This document shows positions 60,117-64,000 of a stretch of DNA of 64,000 nt, piece after piece. The notes under the pieces were generated by a model that ran no database searches, was not told where the DNA came from, and was given only the letters and a program-made list of their open reading frames with translations. How positions within the stretch are numbered: position 1 is the stretch's first letter; every line of letters begins with the position of its first letter. The translations under genes were made by a program, and so were the position numbers. This DNA comes from Hippasteria phrygiana (Eukaryota; Echinodermata; Asteroidea; Valvatida; Goniasteridae): NCBI GenBank assembly GCA_037893225.1, contig JAZGUH010000326.1, positions 3,906,001 to 3,970,000 on the forward strand, in the 5' to 3' direction.

Positions 60117-60157
<41 letters not shown>
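60021..60157 (+). repeat. Poly-C tracts (C19 and C40)
   Basis: C19 at 60021-60039 and C40 at 60118-60157, the latter preceded by CCCCCCA. They produce artefactual poly-Pro and poly-Gly ORFs on the two strands. Confidence 0.95.
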
Positions 60158-60159
<2 letters not shown>

Positions 60160-60160
<1 letters not shown>

Positions 60161-61130
60161 AACACACACTTTCAAAACTGTTCCGGTGTCATATGATTAA
60201 TATCCGACTCCCATGAAATGTTGGCTTTTCTTCCCTATTATTGGTTAAACCCTCTCATATGTGACTGGTCACTGTCCATTTACATGTATCTCCACTTAGG
60301 CATGCGCAGTAGAACCACTAAGCATGCTAAGTCGGCTTTTCAGGGATATTCATACTACACTAGCTGGCACCGTTCTAAGGAATAAATGTGTGAGGGCGTT
60401 GTTCATTTGGGGACTCATTTTCTGAATAGGAAATTGTGATTAAAAATTTGAAATGATTGAAATCATAGTTGCCAGCTGATATTTATTCATTGAAATAAGA
60501 CATAGGGTAAACGTCCCTAATTTCGGCATGTCCCGAATTTCGACACCCCTAATATAAATAGTGAACTAGCGCGCCAATGCGGTCACATGACCACCCCTGT
60601 TGCTGTCCAGTGACACGACGAACTCCCGCCCTTGGGTTTTCAACCTAAAATAACTTTTTTTTTCTGAATTCTTGCAAAAAACTGTGATTAAAAATCTCTT
60701 CGCAAAACCCTTTTTCTTTTTTTTAGGATTCCTTGTAAGATGAAAGTGATAATTCCAGCTTTTTTTATGTCAAAGTGGTTAAAATGGAAATTTTTTCAGA
60801 TGTTGGTGACAGTAAATTTGTGCCACATGACAGAGGAAAATCATTTGTACAAAGTGGTGGTGTGTAGTCTTATTGGGATGAATGACGAAATTTGGCGCTG
60901 GGATAAGAAAGTGACCTGAATTTCAGCACGTGATAAACAACCTATGCTCCGCGGCATCATCCACTGTTACATGTTGTAATGAATATCGTACGGTCACGGT
61001 ACGCATGGAATGACATGAATGGTGTTAAAAAAAAATTGTTCTGCCTGGGAATGAAACGGTAAAATTTCACTTTTTATTTGGATGTTAAGTAAACCTTGGT
61101 ACATTCATCTGATCATGGAACTTCACTTGT
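60160..61130. other. Intergenic sequence, nothing recognised
   Basis: There is no coding, RNA or TIR signal. One short repeated phrase is present (CCTAATTTCGGCATG, CCCGAATTTCGACA near 60516-60546). Confidence 0.5.
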
Positions 61131-61310
61131 TCAGGTGGTGGCGTATCTAGTATTTTGGTGGCCGTTGTAAGGTTGAATTCTGAAGTTTTTTGTTTGGATT
61201 GAATTTTTGGCCATTCTCTATCGCGCAATCGACTTGGACCCTACTATCGCCAGATCATGTTCAAATGTTAAAAAAGGCGATATGAAGGGTCCAAGTTACT
61301 CGGACTAGCC
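61131..61310 (+). repeat. ~180-bp direct repeat, copy B
   Basis: See 59478-59652. CAGGTGGTGGCGTATCT, CCAGATCATGTTCAAATG and AGTTACTCGGACTAGCC are shared. Confidence 0.75.
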
Positions 61311-61501
61311 CCTACCATACAAATTTTAGGGACCAAAATATCCCTGATTAAAAGTATTAGGCCCTAAACCCCTGAGTAGGCCTAACGTGTTAGGGCCTAT
61401 TAAAATCAATTTGTTTATGCTTTGCAAAATCCGATGGAATCTGAGGCTGAGCTTGAAATTGAATCAAATCGTTTTGTAAGACTTGGTTCTCTTCAAAAGT
61501 A

Positions 61502-63572
61502 TAGTCAGACTCCCTATTATCGCGGCAACTCTATTATCGCGGCATCGAAAAAAAAAGTTTGTTTGCGTTGCCAAAACTCCTTCTTCGTTTGGCGATTTTT
61601 CATCCAGTTCATCAGGCATTAAGGACTTCCTGCTGAGTTGTATAAAAATGACGATTAAAATGTTGTGTCGGGACTTTTAATGATTTTTAATAAATATTCA
61701 CGTTTTCCAAAATTTTGCCTCACTGTGTCTGCTAGAAAGTACCGTCTATATTTTAACATAAATCTTTAATGGTGGTCTGTCCATGGAAGTTTCATTGTCT
61801 TGTTCCCAATCTACAGCTGCAAATGTACAATGAAGCAGAAAGACGATATTTCTACCGCGAAATCGTAAACACTTTTACGGGATCAAAATAAAGACAGTGC
61901 GGTAAAAAAATAAAACGACGCACCGTGTAACGTGAATGGCGCCCCCAATCGTCAATCAGTAGACTTGTCTAAGTGAATTTTGTCGCCTTCCAGGGGGGAC
62001 AGGGTGTTAAGAAATCATCCTGCAGGCCTAATCGTCTTTAATCAACTTGAACTTTACAGGGAAAATATCATACTTTATTCAGGGGATGTTTTGGTCAAAA
62101 TTTAACTATGAATAAAAAAGTTGAGATCATTGTAAAAACCACTTCCTACATACCGCGATAATACAGAGTCTGTACTCCGCCGAGCAATGACGAACATGTC
62201 TATTTTCATAGGCATCCCATGGGAATAAACCAAACCACCGTCAGATTTTTTTATGTCAGTGTAAAAAAGCAAGAGTTATACAAGACAAAAGACAGGACAA
62301 TTCGGGAAGGTTGGTGATCAATCTCTATTCCGATCAGGAAACGTGATAAGTACCGCGATAATACAGCGTCCCATCCTACATCAAAACCAAATGTTTATTA
62401 TTAGGCCTAGCCTAGTCTCCCTAACCTAGGCTAGGCCTATACCGTTCCTTAACTTAAATTAGGCGGAATAATTAGGCCTAGGCCTAGCGTAGGCCTATGT
62501 GTGTAACATTATTGCATTATGTTCATGGATCACCTTCGTGATCCGGATCTGTGCGAAACAAACCATGAACAAACGGGCCCACTATTTCTTCAAAGCCAGT
62601 TTTCCTAACGTAAACGTGTTGCCATACGTACACATGCTGACATGTCATGATCATGCAGGACAGTGACACTACTAACAGTTAGTACCTAGTACTACTACAT
62701 AGGACGGGACGCAGTATTATCGCGGTACTTATCACGTTTCCCGATCGGAGTAGAGATTGCTCACCAACCTTCCCGAATTGTCCTGTCTTTTGTGTTGTAT
62801 AACTGTTGCTTTTTTTACACTGACATCAAAAAATCTGATGGTGGTTTGGTTTATTCCCATGCGATGCCTGTGAAAATAGACATGCTCGACAGTATGTAAA
62901 GACTCTGTATTATCGCGTTATGTGGGAAGTGTTTTTTACAATGATTTCAACTTTTGTATTCATGGTTAATGTTTGACCAAAACATCCCCTGAATAAAGTC
63001 TGATATTTTCCCTGTAAAGTGCAAGTTGATTAAAGACGATTAGGCCTGCAGAATGATTTCTTAACACCCTGTCCCACCTCGAAGGCGACAAAATTCACTG
63101 AGACAAGTCTACTGATTGACGATTGGGTGCGCCATTCACTTTACACGGTGCGTCGTTTTATTTGTTTTACCGCACTGTCCTTATTTTGATCCCGTAAATG
63201 TTTCTACGATTTCGCGGTGGAAATATCGTCCTTCTGCGTCATGCTGTAGAATGGGAACCAGACAATGGAACTTCCATGGACAGAGCACCATTTAAAGATT
63301 CATGTTAAAATATAGACGGTACCTTTTAGCAGACACGGTGAGGCAAAATGTACAAGTTTTGGAAAACGTGAATAGGCCCTATTTATTAAAAATCGTTAAA
63401 AGTCCCGACACAACATTTTTTAATCATCATTTTTCACACAAATCAGCAGAAAGTCCTTAATGCTTGATGAATTGGATATAAAATTGCCAGTCGAAGGAGT
63501 TTTGGCAACGGAAAAAAAAGGAATTTGCGATGCCGCGATAATAGTTGCCGCGATAGAGAGGGAGTGCGACTA
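61502..63572. mobile_element. 2.07-kb foldback element with ~880-bp arms and TA duplication
   Basis: The left arm 61502-62381 and right arm 62696-63572 are complementary over their whole length with scattered mismatches. For example GCAGGCCTAATCGTC is mirrored by GACGATTAGGCCTGC, and AGACAGGACAATTCGGGAAG by CTTCCCGAATTGTCCTGTCT. Ends are TAGTCAGACTCCCTATTATC and, inverted, TAGTCGCACTCCCTCTCTAT, flanked by TA. The 314-bp spacer is rich in AGGCCTA words (62401-62507). No transposase frame exists. TA target and TTATCGCGG-type ends point to the Tc1/mariner superclass, perhaps pogo/Tigger-like; this is tentative. Confidence 0.88.
61515..63558. repeat. Eight copies of a TATTATCGCGG motif in the foldback arms
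   Basis: Forward copies lie at 61515, 61532, 62715 and 62908 (last base changed). Inverted copies (CCGCGATAATA) lie at 62153, 62353, 63533 and 63548 (last one CCGCGATAGAG). Each arm has two at its outer end and two further in, so the positions mirror. They may be transposase-binding sites. Confidence 0.85.
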
Positions 63573-64000
63573 TAGTATATAGGGGGCCTACATGTAATTC
63601 GCGCTTGGAGCGCAGCCTAACGTAAGTTAAGTGTACGTGTAACTAGTCTACACTGTAGTAACACTACAGCCTAACAATAACATTACACCGGGGCCCTCCA
63701 ACTTAGTCCATAACTTTCGCATTAATATCACGAAAACCGGGCTCACCTTGCAGCTAGTGACATAGCCGAGGAATTCACTGTCAAAGTATTTCTATTTTTG
63801 GCAGCAGGCTTGATCGTTGATCGTTGATTGTTGATCGTTTGAAAGCTGGACATAAAGGGGATGAGATCACCGCATACAAACGTTTAAAACAATGGCGGCC
63901 GCGTCAAATATTTTCAGCGGAAAAAAGTTTACATGTCTCGCTGGTACCGTGCCATTTGAGAAACACAAGGCAAACTACCAGTTGCGTTCAGCCAATAGGA
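63573..64000. other. Right end of window, nothing recognised
   Basis: Contains a short GATCGTTGATTGTTGATCGTT repeat-like run near 63810-63838. No gene or element end was identified. Confidence 0.5.

Noticed and set aside
59914..60196. Poly-Gly and poly-Pro ORFs
   Set aside because: Direct translations of the C19 and C40 tracts.
61422..61622. Acidic ORF before the foldback as an exon
   Set aside because: No splice sites or domain, and its second half is the foldback TIR itself.

Overview
The window looks like animal nuclear DNA, probably from a marine invertebrate deuterostome such as an echinoderm. The clues are spliced genes, a tRNA-like sequence with A and B boxes, many TIR transposons, and frequent AGGCCTA and TACATGTA words. 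The taxon is an inference; no bacterial or organelle gene is visible.

Bases 1-38973 are one uninterrupted satellite array of about 166.5 head-to-tail 234-bp monomers. Monomer types recur in a fixed order, giving higher-order repeats (HORs) of 9 monomers (2106 bp) or 10 monomers (2340 bp). Superimposed are a 3.5-kb tandem duplication, a 2.1-kb duplication, a chimeric monomer marking a crossover, and a differently organised right edge (33-39 kb) with 5-monomer units. The array stops abruptly inside a monomer at 38973. All ORFs in it are 60-72 codons, end inside a monomer or shortly past its edge, and are not genes.

Bases 39-40.5 kb hold three copies of an unrelated ~395-bp repeat. From 40.75 to 52.48 kb, all on the minus strand, lies what I read as one composite transposon-derived gene. 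It starts with a block of about 810 codons encoding two C2H2 zinc fingers and a DDE-like transposase core (52478 to 50052, two frameshifts). It is followed by seven exons with matching splice phases (48958 to 40753) resembling the widespread uncharacterised, SAMD3-like animal protein family; the first of these exons is damaged. Its introns and flank carry at least four separate mobile elements: a GC-rich foldback, a 1.28-kb palindromic Tc1/mariner derivative with a nested insertion, a 637-bp TIR element, and a 903-bp hAT element with a perfect 8-bp target duplication. A tRNA-like SINE piece lies there too.

Bases 52.5-54.4 kb are non-coding, with old interspersed repeats. Bases 54.4-59.46 kb are a decayed P-element (THAP9-like) transposon on the plus strand. 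It has ~100-bp terminal inverted repeats containing a perfect GC hairpin, a THAP domain split over two exons with the invariant Trp codon turned into a stop, and the first two catalytic Asp motifs. These two motifs are separated by a 214-bp TTAA-flanked MITE. The third catalytic region is not recognisable.

Bases 59.5-64 kb contain a ~180-bp direct repeat pair, a 40-base C tract, and a 2.07-kb foldback element with ~880-bp arms and eight copies of a TATTATCGCGG motif. The right half is therefore a transposon graveyard next to a large, possibly pericentromeric or subtelomeric, satellite block.
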